A stretch of DNA of 64,000 bases. It comes from Solen grandis. Its lineage: Eukaryota > Mollusca > Bivalvia > Adapedonta > Solenidae. The notes under the pieces were generated by a model. That model searched no databases. It saw only the letters and a list, made by a program, of their open reading frames with translations, and had not been told where the DNA came from. The stretch lies in the NCBI GenBank assembly GCA_021229015.1, contig CM037777.1, forward strand, positions 68,920,840-68,984,839, written 5' to 3'. A program made the translations under genes and the position numbers. Each line of letters begins with the position of its first letter. Positions within the stretch are counted from its first letter, which is position 1. Below are positions 23,287-35,680 of the stretch, piece after piece.

Positions 23287-23379
23287 ACTTTGATGGTTTC
23301 CTGAAAACACTGAATCGCATCCATATTCATTTTATTTTCATGTTGAACGTGTTGAAGGTTTTCGACTCTGTTTTTCAGG
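23287..23379 (-). CDS. Coiled-coil exon (31 codons, phase 2-2)
   Basis: Acceptor TTTTTTATTTTAG, donor GTAAGAG, 1 + 90 + 2 nt. It encodes LKNRVENLQHVQHENKMNMD then AIQCFQETIK and two bases of Val. Heptad spacing holds for the first two thirds. The length is not a multiple of seven residues, so it shifts the heptad register relative to its neighbours (a stutter). Confidence 0.77.
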
Positions 23380-23479
23380 CTAAAATAAAAAAATGTGTTT
23401 TATCAAATTTTACGTACAGTACGTATATTGCATAAGATAACAAAGGATTTCTGTTAAAACTTTTATTATATACGAAACA

Positions 23480-23990
23480 TTGACATTCTGCTGGACATCA
23501 TTTTCCCTACATAGGTAAAATAAAGTATAAACAAGGCTGCGTCAGTATAGCAAGCAACCCACTTGTGAAAACCTTTCATGAAGAATTTATGCCAGATCGA
23601 GACAAGAAAATAATTGAAATATGTTATGATCCCCGAACTGCACTGACCTTTTAAGCGTGCATATGGTTGATGCGTGCTACACACATTTGTGTTTGGCATA
23701 ACACTTCTGTAAAGTTTTATGAACATCCAAACATAGATATGAAAACTGTAGAGCGGACATGAAGACGAAGCCTATGAAAACCAAAGACAACTTCTGTGAC
23801 CTTGATCTTTCAAGGGTACATATGGTTGATGCGCGGGGCACACCCTTGGGTTATGAGGAATACTTCTGTGAAGTTTTATTGAAATCCATCCATAAATGTT
23901 CAAGATATGCAGCGGACACGAATTCAGGATGGACGGACGGACGGAAGGACGCGCGCAAACCTGTAGTCAGCAACCGGTTTCACCGATGGG
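23480..23990 (+). repeat. Two diverged units of a GACGGACGG-terminated repeat
   Basis: GTGCATATGGTTGATGCGTG (about 23657) recurs as GTACATATGGTTGATGCGCG (about 23816), with shared GTAAAGTTTTAT / GTGAAGTTTTAT and a terminal run GGATGGACGGACGGACGGAA. Noncoding. Confidence 0.65.
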
Positions 23991-24275
23991 GACTAGTAAG
24001 AAGGACTATGTTTCAAGGTCTAAAACATTAATGAATGGGTGGACGATCTCAAATAACATAAATTACATTCAGTTTATCAACACTGATTTTTGCCTTTAAG
24101 ACTAGTAAGTGTCACACTCTAGTTTGCGAAGCTGTGCGGATTTCCCTAAATTATAAGACGTAGTTTATCATTTTCAACAAAATTCAAATATTTCATCCCT
24201 TATTTTTATATGGAAATATCTGACAAAATAATATGATAAAATACATTGCCAAACAAAAAATAAACATAAAATTAC

Positions 24276-24338
24276 CTTTCACATTCCAATAAAATTTTAC
24301 GGTGTTCGCTTTCCAGTTTGTCGTTTTCCGACGCCATT
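24276..24338 (-). CDS. Coiled-coil 63-nt module (exon MASENDKLE...)
   Basis: Acceptor TTATTTATTTCAG, donor GTAATT, 1 + 60 + 2 nt. It encodes MASENDKLESEHRKILLECE and two bases of Ser. Strong splice sites and a clean heptad pattern. Confidence 0.8.
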
Positions 24339-24339
24339 C

Positions 24340-25339
24340 TGAAATAAATAAAAGAAGAAATAGTTGTGTACGATGATAAAACAGAACCTAGAAACAAACA
24401 TCAAATATATTAACTGTAATATTAAAGAAAATCTATCGAGCATCTATCAAGAAGCTCAAATGTCCATACACATTTCACAATTTGATATGCGTCATTGACG
24501 CCACCAAGAATACGTTTTAAATGTATATGTGTGCCACTATAAAACATCAAGAGAATATCAAAAAAGGAGGGGAAAATGTAGCAGATATTGCATACCTAGA
24601 CTGGCATTAGCAATATTGAACAATTAAGGATATTTTTTTTTAATATTTTAAATATTTTACCCCTCTTACACGTCGATGTTCTACTTCATATTTTAAGGAA
24701 AGCTGACCCTCCTGAAGTTTTATTTTCATTTACATCTCCTCAAAATTATGTTACAACATTAATAATAAATACCATCACTAGCATAATTGTATTTTGATTA
24801 AAAAATATATACGGTTCCTTATGACTCTTTTGTTTTCAGCATCGAATCTAGTACATGTATATGATATTCAGTTAAAATGAATATGATATCTTCAATATCT
24901 TCTTCGAATACGGAATGAAATTATAATGCAACCATTGGGCATATTAGTACTATAACAATATATATATTTTAATCAAACTAATGTTAAAATGAATAACATG
25001 GTGTACTACTGAACTGCTCTTTAAGGCAATCAAAAACATTATGGACCTTACTTTTGTAATATCATGCCTGTTTATCTAGATACATGATCCATTGTTTTAT
25101 ACCTGGCCTGGATAGGGGATTCACTAATTGGAACTAGCAGTGTAAACATCGTGTGTCTGTTTTATATTGAGAGAACATATTAAACAGAGAATACCAGAAC
25201 ATTAGTATTATATCCTTATTTTAATTCATGCAAGAATATAACATCTTGTAACTACAGATCTGTTGGCTTGTTTATCAACCTTAATCATTTTTGGCCAAGA
25301 TGTTATGATCAGAAATAATGTTTCCAAGCAGAACCAAGG

Positions 25340-25371
<32 letters not shown>

Positions 25372-25626
25372 TAGAATTCATAACTTCGCCTCGATGGTGA
25401 TTCATTTTTCAACAGAATGTGTACATGTGATGAGACTTGGTCTAACCTTTTCAAATCAGAATGAAAATAGCGGATATTAATAATATCTTGGTAGATTGTT
25501 AAAAATGGCTTAAAATCAATTATCAAATTTATCGACATTAATTCGTCAATACAACGACAGCATCTCTGTTGTGTTGAGCATTATTATGTTAAGGGAGAAG
25601 GTGTTTGGTTATCCTGATACATAACA
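24340..25626. other. Intron; possible decayed LTR, no exon called
   Basis: AT-rich; includes a 26-base poly-A run at about 25346-25371. The stretch just before 25627 probably contains the 5' LTR of the Ty3 relic, but its left edge cannot be placed. A coil-like 42-nt segment near 24672-24713 (EGQLSLKYEVEHRR) has splice-like edges but the wrong phase. Confidence 0.35.
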
Positions 25627-27480
25627 TGGTGTCAGAAGTAAACAGTGGGCTTACATTAAATTGTAAAAAGAATTATCTTTTAAAAAAGATATTCTGCGTT
25701 GATGGGAATAAAGTAATGCATAAATGGATAGCTGGAAATGCATGTAAAGCGTCCCTCAACCGCACATTATTGTAATAAATCGCACCATCATTATCTTTCA
25801 GTCATACGGAGACGGCGAAACAGACCATGATATATTGCAGATGTTTATAACTTTCGACCCGCACTGGTCTCGGTGTGCATCTAAGAAAGGTGTTTTAATA
25901 AAACAATTATATATTTATGAAAGAAGCTGTTTTTTATTCAAATATTGTTTTGATATTTCAGCTCAGCAAAGAATTATGCGTAATACTTTCTCGAAGAACA
26001 GGAATTTTCTACCAATGAAGATCGTTAGAATATTCATATGATCTTATCTTCTGTCATTATCTGTAAGTAGGTCAAACGTGTGTGTGTGTGTGGGGGGGGG
26101 GGGGGTAGGCAGCTACGCCAAAATAAGAAAAAAAAAAAGATGGATTTAAACATTAAAATGTTTTAAAAAGTGTGGATACAGTTAATTGCATAGAGCTGTG
26201 ATTAATGGACCAAAAATCTAGCATAAGGTGTTACAATATCGACCCAAACCGTATGCCATAATTAACACCACAAGAGACGGTCGACTTTACGTAGCTTACA
26301 AATGGGATGTATGGAAAGATAATTTTCTGTTTTATAGAACAGCATCGAAATTACATTAAGCTGATGAAGAAATTCATGTGGCTACACTAATTTACATCAT
26401 GGGCAAAAACGCCAACAATACGATGAAATATTCCGGGAAAACAGTATAATCCTTTATAAGATCGATCGATTGATGAACTTTCCGACAATTGCGCATTTAA
26501 AAAGGACACTAAAAAGTAGAAAAAAGGGACATGATAATTATAGGAATTACAGACAGTAATTTGTCTGAGAAAATGTAGTTGGAGCCAGGGCTCACTCTTG
26601 AAAGGGCGATTCAAATGGCCAGACAAAGTGAAACAGTGAAATTGTCAAAAGTCACGAAAAAAGAAAGTTTCGACAGATGAAGTCCAGCGAAGAGCCAGAC
26701 CAAAACACACTTCCAGGACGACACGGGGCGTCGACAACAGTTCGATTTCCAAAGTACAAAGACATTGCACATATTGTAATAGATTACATGTACAGCAATG
26801 GGAAACTGTATGAAGTGTGGGAAAAAAGAACATTTCACTTGTCGTTGAAAAACCAAAACATTAAATGAACTTGCTGCAGAGAGTGAATTTCTGGGACCAA
26901 TCGATTTAGGAGACAGTCCATGGGCAGCCAAACTACAGGAGTTTAACGACAGACACTGTTGCTGATGTAAAGGTCATACCAGAAAGTATTTACTTATCTT
27001 TAGAAAAGCCAAAACTAAAGAAATTTGATAAGAATCTATTACGAAACTAAATGTCTTAATTCACTGAAACTGTATCAAGCGAAACAATGTATCCAGTAAA
27101 GGAAAAAAATGTTGTGCGTGGAATCGACCGCTGTCTTGGTCAAGCTTATCGTAAATGAAAGAAACTCGCCAGAATCGGTTAAGCGGAACCATTCTGTATT
27201 GTTAAAGGAACTAGGTCTGATAGACGGGGCGTACCGTATTTCCTTAAATGAGGGACCCTAGCCTATGCCTTAGCCGTGCAGAGACACGTACATATTCAAT
27301 TGCTTCAAACGGTCAAAGCTGAACTAAAAAGAATGGAAAAGTCAGAGATCATTTTCAAGGTTGATCAAAGTACAGGTATGCAGGATTAGTCTGTTACACA
27401 AAACCGACGGTAATGTTAGAATATGTGTTGATCTCATGCGGTTGAATAAGAGAGGATAAACCTATCCTGAATAGAACTGA
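25627..27480 (+). pseudogene. Ty3/gypsy retrotransposon relic A (gag and start of pol)
   Basis: A primer-binding-like TGGTGTCAGAAGTA (25627-25640) matches the tRNA-Leu site of the second element. Gag text appears near 26545-26670 as ITDSNLSEKM, LEPGLTLERAIQMARQSE and VKLSKVTKKESF. Pre-RT text follows near 27260-27460: LAYALAVQRHVHIQLLQ, VKAELKRMEKSEIIFKVDQS and GNVRICVDLMRLNK. Many stops and frameshifts. RT core, RNase H and integrase are absent, and it stops before 27558. Confidence 0.78.
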
Positions 27481-27557
27481 ATAGTATTACATTTTAATTT
27501 CTTTGGAGTAGTAAAAGAGAGAAAAATTAAGAGAACTACATTAATTTCCAATAAAAC

Positions 27558-28970
27558 TGTCGGCGGTTTAAACATGATCGACCTTGAATCTATATCATAT
27601 CACTAAAATATAAATGGGTCAAAAGCCTTTTGAGTAAAGCTAATCAAAGTTGGAAAATAAAACCTCAATATTTAATTGATAAATTTGGACAAAACTTCCT
27701 CTTATTTTACATGAATAATGCATGCTGGAAAATGTTGAAACTTCTTTTACCAGCTTTCTACAAAGATATTTTATGTAAATGGTTATTTATAAAGAATAGT
27801 AGAGAACATACACCACACACTTTTGCAGACATACGAAATCAAATTTTATGGGGTAATAATTCATTAAATAGGAAAGGAAAGACGATTATAAATACTAACT
27901 GGATAAATTCGGGAATTTTATTTCTAAATGACATTGTAGACAGGAATGGGAAAATGAGTGGAAGTATATTTTATATAAGTAAATTTATAATCAACTGATT
28001 GATAAAATAAATTGGATGTCGGAGTGCGAGTTATTAAAACGATCAATACCGAACAGTTGGAAATTACATCACTCTCATCAATTTATACACAGGTGAAAAT
28101 GGTTTTAAAAATCCTTATAGAAAATAAATATATATCTGGAATTTCTAACAAAGATATCTATAAGATACTTATTAAACGCAATTCAACAATACAAATGAAT
28201 CATTCATATTTGGACTTGACTATCTGAGTTAACCGTCGCTTCGACAGTATTTCACTCATATAGCGACGTCCAGCTAATTACAGGTGGAGGAAGACCCCGA
28301 ATGCACGGAGGCATCCGAGTAGAACCACCGACCTACCGCAAGCCAACTGGAAGGCTTCCTCACATGAAAATCCGAATGACCCTGCCGTTATTCGAACCCA
28401 TGCGGGGAGGGGAGGGGCTGAGTGAGTGTTAAAGTCAGCGACTTAAGCCTCTCGCCCACGGAGGCCCCCATATTGGGAAAATATTATAACGAAAAACTAG
28501 ATTGGATTGTACATTATAGTTACATAAACAAGCTGCATAATAATAGGTTTAAAGAATACACATTTCAATTATATATTTCCGTAATAATTTTATATGGAAA
28601 ATATTCATCTCAAATTTTTTTAACAGGAACTATTAGTGTCCAGCTACAAATGCGTTTGGGATTTTTTAATTTTAAGGTTGTTAATCTTCGTTCAATGAAA
28701 TACGTAGTGTTGGGATATAAGTCTTCATATGAACAATACTTTTATTTCAACGTAATATTTACAATGATTACATTTTGCATATACATGTATAAAACTTATT
28801 TTTTAAGGGAGAATTGGAGTAAACATTTTGATATTCTTGGTTTATTAAAATATGAATTTTTATTATTCAGTGAATTAATGATCAGGAAAAAAGTAAATAA
28901 TGGGTGGATAATTATATTAAATTCTTATATGAATTTTTGATGTGTATAAAAAAAGGTAAAAAAATTTGTA
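27558..28970 (+). pseudogene. LINE ORF2 C-terminal part (L1/Tx1-like), split by a SINE
   Basis: Begins with GGLNMIDLES (about 27562-27590), the conserved end of many L1/Tx1-type reverse transcriptases. It continues ANQSWKIKPQYLIDKFGQN, PAFYKDILCKWLFIK, ILWGNNSL, NWINSGILFLNDIVDRNG and, after the SINE, NRFKEYTFQLYISVIILYGK. This is the order of the post-RT region of such elements. Frames change and stops occur; the 5' RT core is missing. It ends just before the LTR at 28998. Superfamily by pattern memory only. Confidence 0.72.
28211..28468 (-). mobile_element. SINE family 1 (minus) inserted in the LINE relic
   Basis: Same family as 3779-4032, reversed. Short duplications CATATT flank it (28205-28210 and 28469-28474). 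It interrupts the LINE frame, so it is younger than the LINE copy. Confidence 0.88.
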
Positions 28971-28997
28971 AAGAACATGAAATACTATTACTCTATA

Positions 28998-30226
28998 TGT
29001 TGTAAGGTCAACTGGGGATAGTTCACCGACACCTGTTGACCTATTACGGGGATAATAAACGGGGATACCCACATAGGGGCCTAAAAATAGGCATTAGAAT
29101 TCGTTGTTTACTATTTCTCGAGTTGCACGAGTTTTAATAGGGAAACATGGTAAACAGACTCAAATTAGTGTATATAAATTGGGATTTTCAAGAGAAAGGG
29201 TGTCAGTTATAGAGATGCATCATGAGAGAGCGTTGAATGCTGAACCACACATTACGGAGTATGTGTAAGTACAGTTTATATTTTGTATTATATTTTATTC
29301 TGATTTGTGTAAGTTAATTTCTGTAAGAACTTGTTTTAAATACCCAGTTTAAAGTTTGTTAAATTGTTGTTTTTCGTCAAACAATAAGACTACAATTGTA
29401 ATAGCATATTTACTGTTTTGCCATTAGTTTTACTAGGATGCAGGCAGAGGAATCTAAAGGCACAGTTTGAGCGCTGTAATGTATTTATTGAGAAGAATTG
29501 AAAACTAGACTTTGGTTTGTTAATTATATAAATATGTAATCAAAGTATGTTCATTTATTTAAATATACACTGAGAGAGTACACAAAAGCATTTGTTCAGC
29601 AATACTTGTTTTATGGCTTGAAAGATTTTGAAATGAAGAGAGTTTTGTAAAGGTTAGAATATTTGAAGATTTTTATGTGCTGTGTAATTCATTGTGTTAT
29701 TAATAAATCTGAATTATTTATATATTTGTAGCCGTATTTAGTTAGGACGCATGTGGGGCGTGGTCCAACATATTGACGACAGGAACCCCACAGATGGTCA
29801 CCGCTATATGAGCGTGTTCGCCACATATTTGCTGTATGAACGACGGGCTGTTTTAATTAAGGGCCTCGACGGTACTTAGGACGATGCAGAACACTAGGGA
29901 GTTCACCTAGCCATAAATGTATACAGCCATAACCAGAAGGGAAAAATAGAACAATGTTACTTTTATTCCTGATGTGAATACAGTTTAGTGATTTGTGCAC
30001 ATAGAGTATATTTTGACTGAACATTTCAAGAAGCGCAAGATAACTGTGTAAAGCCGGAGTTTTGTGTATTGTGATTCGTTAATCGTGTGTTGAAAGAAGT
30101 AATATTTTCTTATTTTTTAAATAATGTTTTAATTAAATTTTGTTTCATCGAAATCTTTTAAAGAAAAGCGCCTTAAGAATTTATTATACCTTGGTGAGTT
30201 GTCAACCCTTGTTCATTTTGTCACAA
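28998..30226 (+). mobile_element. 5' LTR of Ty3/gypsy element B
   Basis: Placed from TGTTGTAAGGTCAACTGGGG to ...TTTGTCACA, immediately before the primer-binding site. It has TG...CA ends. No matching 3' LTR occurs in the window, so the left edge rests on the TG start and the junction with LINE sequence, and the element is truncated. Confidence 0.6.
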
Positions 30227-30244
30227 TGGTGTCAGAAGTGGGAT
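30227..30244 (+). promoter_or_regulatory. Primer-binding site complementary to tRNA-Leu
   Basis: TGGTGTCAGAAGTGGGAT is complementary to the 3' end of an animal tRNA-Leu (...ATCCCACTTCTGACACCA). It fixes the LTR end and the orientation. Confidence 0.85.
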
Positions 30245-30820
30245 AGTGCTCTAATGTGACAACAATCCAAGGTAAAATGAAACTGATTATTCTGTAAAGA
30301 TTTCTCATATTTTGTTTTGTGTGTTTAAATTTTAGCAAGCGTCGTTATTTCCGATATTTTGTTAAATTTATTTCTTTAGTTTCAGTTAATTTTGGACAGT
30401 CTCAGCGAACTCTGGATGGTGGATCTCATGTAAAGGACACCTGGGCTATACAAGTAAGCCGCACACTTGGGGTGAGTCAATTTTATTTTACCCGATGATA
30501 AGACACATAGACGCCGTGTCATCTAAAGCGGTTCCGTAGTAAAGCGCTGACGCTGAGGGTAATTAGCAACAGGTGTACTGTTAGGGTTTACCATGTTAGA
30601 GTGTCTGAAGATAGAATATTCTTTGCGGGATCCAGTTTTGAATTAAATGTTTGTGTTTACTTTCTTTAGTTTAAATTGTGGTATTCTTGTTGACGTAATA
30701 ACTTTTTCTAACACAAAGGGGCTTTAAAAGATTTATTTCATGTAAATAGTAAGAGGCGCATACTCTATGACGTGAAAGTGTATCATAACAGATGTACATA
30801 GTACAGTGTCATGTATTGTG

Positions 30821-30940
30821 TTATGTACTATAGGTATGTGTTATGTACTATAGGTATGTGTTATGTACTATAGGTATGTGTTATGTACTATAGGTATGTG
30901 TTATGTACTATAGGTATGTGTTATGTACTATAGGTATGTA
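30821..30940 (+). repeat. Six copies of a 20-bp repeat in the element B leader
   Basis: Perfect TTATGTACTATAGGTATGTG units, the last with one change (GTA). A recent local expansion between the primer-binding site and gag. Confidence 0.97.
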
Positions 30941-31177
30941 TCATAAGGGAGAGTCATAGTTTAAGTGTTCCGTGTGTATTCTTAAATATCTAGAATTACA
31001 TGGTGTTGTAACGTTGTAGATACAGATCTTGTTATTAAACAGATTTCAGGGTTTAAGATAGTAGAGTTGCATATGGGATTATTATGGTGAAGTTAGTGTG
31101 TAGTGTTGAATGATATGGTGAATTGCAAGGTAAGTTATATAGTATTAGGTTTGCTTTTGGCATTTACATATATAAAC

Positions 31178-31990
31178 ATGTCTAGTTTGAAAGAGTATAC
31201 AGAGTAAGGGAAAGAGTTGAGTTACACAGAAACGGACCTGGAAAATTGTGTGACAAACAGACTGGAGAAAAAGATCGGAGAGTGGAGGAGCAGAAACAAC
31301 GGCAGCAGGAATGGCAGCAGGAACGAGAACGCGAAAAAGCGGAGTTGGAAAGGTTACAGATACAGCGTGAGAGGGAGGCAAAAGAACACGAAAAAACATT
31401 ACAGTAACACAACTGCAACACTGAGAGGCATTGGAACTGGCTGAGATTGAGGCTGACAAAGGTAAGCCCGTTTTAAATGACAAAAAGTTAAAGGTCCGAA
31501 ATTGCCATGGTTTGACGAAAGTAAAGACAACATGGATAGTTGCCTGTCTAAATTTGAGAGATATGCAAAGGCACAGGACTGGGAAGTCGAGCAATGGTCT
31601 TTACACCTTAGTACATTGCCAAAAGTTAAGGCATTAGATGTTTATTCTAGATTACCTCCTGAAGACGCATCAGATTTTGACAAATTTAAGGATCGAAGGA
31701 CGGAGATGACACGAAAACGGTTCGGAAGTGCACCAAGAGAAGGTAACACCCTTTTTATTCAATGGAGATGTAGTTAATGCAAATGCAACCATAGGTCATC
31801 AGACTGTAGAAAACGAGGGAATCAGCATAGGGTAGCCATGGTAGATGATACAGAGGTAACGAGGATCAGTAGAGATGCTTTGAATCCCAGTACGGTAGCC
31901 AATCATAATACATATAGTTACAATAGAGGTAGTCGATATCAAAGGTTTAGGAGCAGAGGAAAATACCGTGGGTCAGACCGAGGTGGTTTG
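31178..31990 (+). pseudogene. Ty3/gypsy element B gag
   Basis: Starts MSSLKEYTE at 31178, then a stop. An E/R-rich coil follows in shifted frames (REREKAELERLQIQRERE), then LPWFDESKDNMDSCLSKFER and LHLSTLPKVKALDVYSRLP, the usual gag pattern. A zinc-knuckle-like C-x2-C-x3-H-x4-C with an internal stop lies at about 31769-31808. At least three frame disruptions make it nonfunctional. Confidence 0.82.
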
Positions 31991-32040
31991 AAAAGATCGG
32001 ATAGTTGTAGTAGTATTGTGGATAGTGACAGTTCTATACA

Positions 32041-32583
32041 GTTAGAAGCGTGCATGGATGGATATACGGTGTCCGACAAAAGAGGGCGAAGGAAGTACAA
32101 ATTATGAGAGATACTGGGGCTACATATGTCGTAGTAGATAAAGAGCTAGTTTTAGAGCATCAGTTTTTAGGAAAAGAAAGATGTTGTAGGTTCGTTGATG
32201 GATTCGAACAGTGTTATCCAGTAGCTAGGATAGATGTAAATACGCCGTATTATGAGGGAACGACAGAGGCATTAGGTATGGAGTCCCAATTGTGTGACCT
32301 AGAGTTAGGGAACATTGAAAGTGCAAAGTTTCCTGATCCGCAAGTTGTTTTGAATGCTGTTCAGACCCGAGCTCAAGTCATGCAGGAGAAAAAGCCAAAC
32401 AGGAAATATATACCAGGTAAGATTCCGAATAATACAAAAGTAAAATTCAGAGATTTGCAAATGTCAGACGAAACCTTAGGGAAGACCAGGGATAGGGCGA
32501 AGGAAGGTCAGGTCAAGGCATGTAAAGGTGGAGGAAAAGCCAGTTTTGAATTTAGGAATAAGCTCTTGTATCGTATGTATTAA
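32041..32583 (+). pseudogene. Ty3/gypsy element B protease region
   Basis: MRDTGATYVVVDKELV (from 32104) carries the D-T-G active-site triad of a retropepsin. The following EALGMESQLCDLELGNIE and AVQTRAQVMQEKKP are the usual text between protease and reverse transcriptase. The reverse transcriptase and RNase H expected next are missing: the frame ends at 32583 and integrase begins at 32611, so an internal deletion removed about 2 kb. Confidence 0.82.
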
Positions 32584-32610
32584 TCTGTAGATCAAAGGAA
32601 ACCATATCGG

Positions 32611-33290
32611 TTGGTAGTTTCAAAGACTTATCGTGAGGCGGTTATGAAGATAGCTCATGAGGCGTTGATAGCAGGTCATTTAGGAGTACGAAAGACCAGT
32701 GACAGGGTATTAGCGGAGTTCTATTGGCCTCGGGTAAATTCAGATATCAGTAGGTATTGTAGGTCATGTGATATTTGTCAACGTACATTGCCAAAAGGAA
32801 AAGTACAGAGAGTGCCTTTAGGAAACATGCCATTGATAGAGACGCCGTTCAAGCGTGTTGCTATAGATCTGGTTGGTCCTATCGAACCAACGACCGACAG
32901 AAAAACCAACGACCGACAGAAAAACCAGGTACACATTAGTTATGGTAGATTATGCAACTAGGTACCCTGAGGCGGTAGCATTACCGAGTATTGAAACAGA
33001 GAGTAGCTGAAGCATTGGTAGATATGTTCTGTAGACATGGTATACCAGAAGAGATGCTGACGGATATGAGACCACAATGCACATCAAAACTGATGTCTGA
33101 GGTAAGTAGGTTATTATCTTTACACCAAATAACTACAACCCCATACCATCCCATGTATAACGGATTAGTAGTAAAGTTCAACGGCACGTTAAAGCAAATG
33201 CTCAAACGTATGTGTAGTGAACGACCCAAGGATTGGGATAAGTATATAAAAATGCATATAAAGAAGTTCCACAAGAGAGTTTAGGGTTCT
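32611..33290 (+). pseudogene. Ty3/gypsy element B integrase (catalytically dead)
   Basis: The H-H-C-C zinc domain is intact: HEALIAGHLGVRKTSD then YWPRVNSDISRYCRSCDIC. The catalytic core shows IDLVGP (first D), LTDMRP (second D) and NGLVVKFNGTLK, where the usual Glu is Val. A 19-bp tandem duplication (AACGACCGACAGAAAAACC twice, about 32888-32925) shifts the frame after IDLVGPIEPT. A second shift precedes 32991. Ends near 33440 without a 3' LTR. Confidence 0.87.
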
Positions 33291-33765
33291 CACCATTTGA
33301 ATTGCTCTATGGTAGGTCAGTTAGGGGTCCGGTCAGTATACTGAAAGTGTTGTGGTCAGGTGAGGTGCAGGATGGAGAGTGAACGACTTGAAGAGACGTG
33401 CAAGATGGCACAAGATCAACTAGGTAAGACCAAATTAAGGCAATAGAAATAATACCCTCATTGCCTGCACACGTTACTATTTAATAAATATCAAAATCAA
33501 ACACAAAAGTTTCTCCTCAATAACCTTTATTACGAAATGAAAAAAATAATGTTTTTTCTTCTTCTTCAAAATAAAGTGAAATCAAAGTGCATAAGTACTT
33601 TCTACATCCCCCCGCCGATTATTATCTTTCTTGTCTTTTTAGATTAGTTTCCTTAATATAGTTAATTCATGACATTTATGTTATAAAGTAACTATAGCTA
33701 ATGATTTTCAATATGAAATTAAGATTACTGTGAGGCATCGTTTATTAACATTTAAAGTGACTTAC

Positions 33766-33828
33766 TGCTTTAAGCATGTCTTTTTCTGTTCGTACTTTAC
33801 TCTTGTACAATCTAGTTCCTCTGTAATG
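33766..33828 (-). CDS. Coiled-coil 63-nt module (exon ITEELDCTR...)
   Basis: Excellent acceptor GTATTATTTTCAG and donor GTAAGTCAC, 1 + 60 + 2 nt. It encodes ITEELDCTRVKYEQKKTCLK and two bases (CA) that the exon at 24338 completes to Gln. It sits about 330 bp beyond the end of the Ty3 relic, so the retroelement landed in the intron without destroying the module. Confidence 0.8.
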
Positions 33829-33829
33829 C

Positions 33830-34272
33830 TGAAAATAATACGAATTATGCATTATCATATAAAGGAAAGGCTTTATGGTGTTTTCATTTCCAACTTGATG
33901 TCATATACGATTACGAGTTAGTTTATTATTATTAGTTTTATTATTTATTACTGTGATTATTGGTGTAAACATTTCTATATCATATATCATTGTCGATGCT
34001 GATGCTTTCTTGTTTATTAGATTTGAGTCTTTTTGTCGATGGATATTTTATTTGGTACCCTCGAAGTATTAACCACCAACAGATATGCAAATATTCAGTC
34101 TTCTGATCCAATCCCTTAAAGCATTTTCATTGTCTTTTCTAAGCAAACTACGGAGACACTTGGATATTGCAGAACATGAGGGTGAGGGAGCACAACATTT
34201 TCTTGAAAGTCATGTACAAGAGACCACTTGTGCGGTGACGCGTTTTATGCAGCAATCTGGCATTGTAAAACT
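33830..34272 (+). other. Unrecognised plus-strand frame at 34085-34272
   Basis: A 68-codon frame (LRRHLDIAEHEGEGAQHFLE in its middle) runs into the SINE. Its composition is protein-like but no family was recognised and no splice or promoter context is visible. It may be a transposon remnant. Confidence 0.2.
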
Positions 34273-34283
34273 TCGCATTTACT

Positions 34284-34538
34284 TGACTTGACTTTTTGAG
34301 TTTACCGTCGCTTCGACAGTATTTCAGTCATATAGCGACGTCCAGCTAATTGCAGGTTGAGGTAGACCCCGAAACCATGACGGAGACATCCGGGTAAAAC
34401 CACTGACCTACCGCAAGCCAACATGAAGGCTTCCTCACATGAAAATCCGAATGACCCTGTCGGGATTCGAACCCACGCGGTGAGGCGCTGAGTGAGAGTT
34501 AAAGTCAACGACTTTACCCTCTTGGCCACGGAGGCCCC
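34284..34538 (-). mobile_element. SINE family 1 (minus)
   Basis: Reversed copy with target duplications TCGCATTTACT at 34273-34283 and 34539-34549. Diverged in the body (GAGGTAGACCCCGAAACCAT). Confidence 0.92.
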
Positions 34539-34549
34539 TCGCATTTACT

Positions 34550-35680
34550 GATTTGCTTTAAGGTAGAGCAACCTAAATGGCGGAACCCCTGAGTGATGAA
34601 TATGGCATACATCTTGGCACTTACAGTCTTTGGCTAGACTTTGTTGCCCATATTTTGTTCTGAATATTTCGTTTGGGCTCAAAAAAAAAGTGAAACCATG
34701 TCTTGTTACCTGTTATGACATTTGCGAAAGGCCGTGTATTGTAATTTGGGAACTGTTTAAGCAACCTTTTTGAGGATTGCACTACGATATCAAGGAATGT
34801 AATAACAATCGGGAAGATAGTACATTCCTTGACTTGTACCTAAATCCCGTACCAAATAAAACTGATAATCTGATATTGCATTGAATTGATATGTGCTGAT
34901 TTGTTTTGTTATCATTGTTCTTGTTGATGATGATGATGATTGTTTACACTGACATTAACACTGCCTTAGTAGCTTACTGTCTGGGAAGCTCAAGCATCTT
35001 GCAGACCCTAACTCTTCCGACAATTATAAAAGAAAGAATTACCTGTTGTAAAATGTATCTAAATTGATTTATATATAAGTTAATTAATGGCATCTCAGAG
35101 CATCATCATATAATATGTATACTATAATAAAAGAATTTTTTCTGTGCCTTCTTTTATCTATTTTTCTGAATAATTTGATTATATGAGTTGCTCATCGGCC
35201 ATATTCTCCACAATCATTTTTTCTGATTTAATAGATAAAAATGTTTGAAAAAAAAGGAACTTATATTTATTGAATATTTATTTGCTGACTCTTGATTTAC
35301 ATGGACTTTTTAGAACACACTTTAGACATCTCTGAACCAAACGGCCCAAAGCTGAGGATATTTGTCAAAATAATTACCTAGTGGAAATATTTAGACCCGC
35401 TGTTTGTAAATGATACATGCACATGTTATTTAGTTTTGTATATCTCTGGTATAAGTATACATGAGTAAGTACTGTTTAGCGAGTGAAAGACACGGCTAAA
35501 AGGAACGTGAACGTATCTTAATGGATGTGGTATTAATGTAAAGCTAGCTAACATCTATATCTACTTAATAATCTTGACTTTCTCGTGATTTTCGCATTAT
35601 TGAGCGAGATAACGTTCTAGCTGTATTCATATTTGAACAATTCTCGTAAACGAGAAACGCTCTGGACAAAAAGTCATTAA
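34550..35680. other. Intron, no gene recognised
   Basis: AT-rich; includes a short (GAT)n near 34927-34940. Two inverted TTCCTTGA(C/T) stretches near 34790-34840 form a modest hairpin. Nothing else supported. Confidence 0.35.

Noticed and set aside
24672..24713. Coil-like 42-nt exon EGQLSLKYEVEHRR
   Set aside because: Good-looking edges but read in the gene's phase it contains a stop (TAA).
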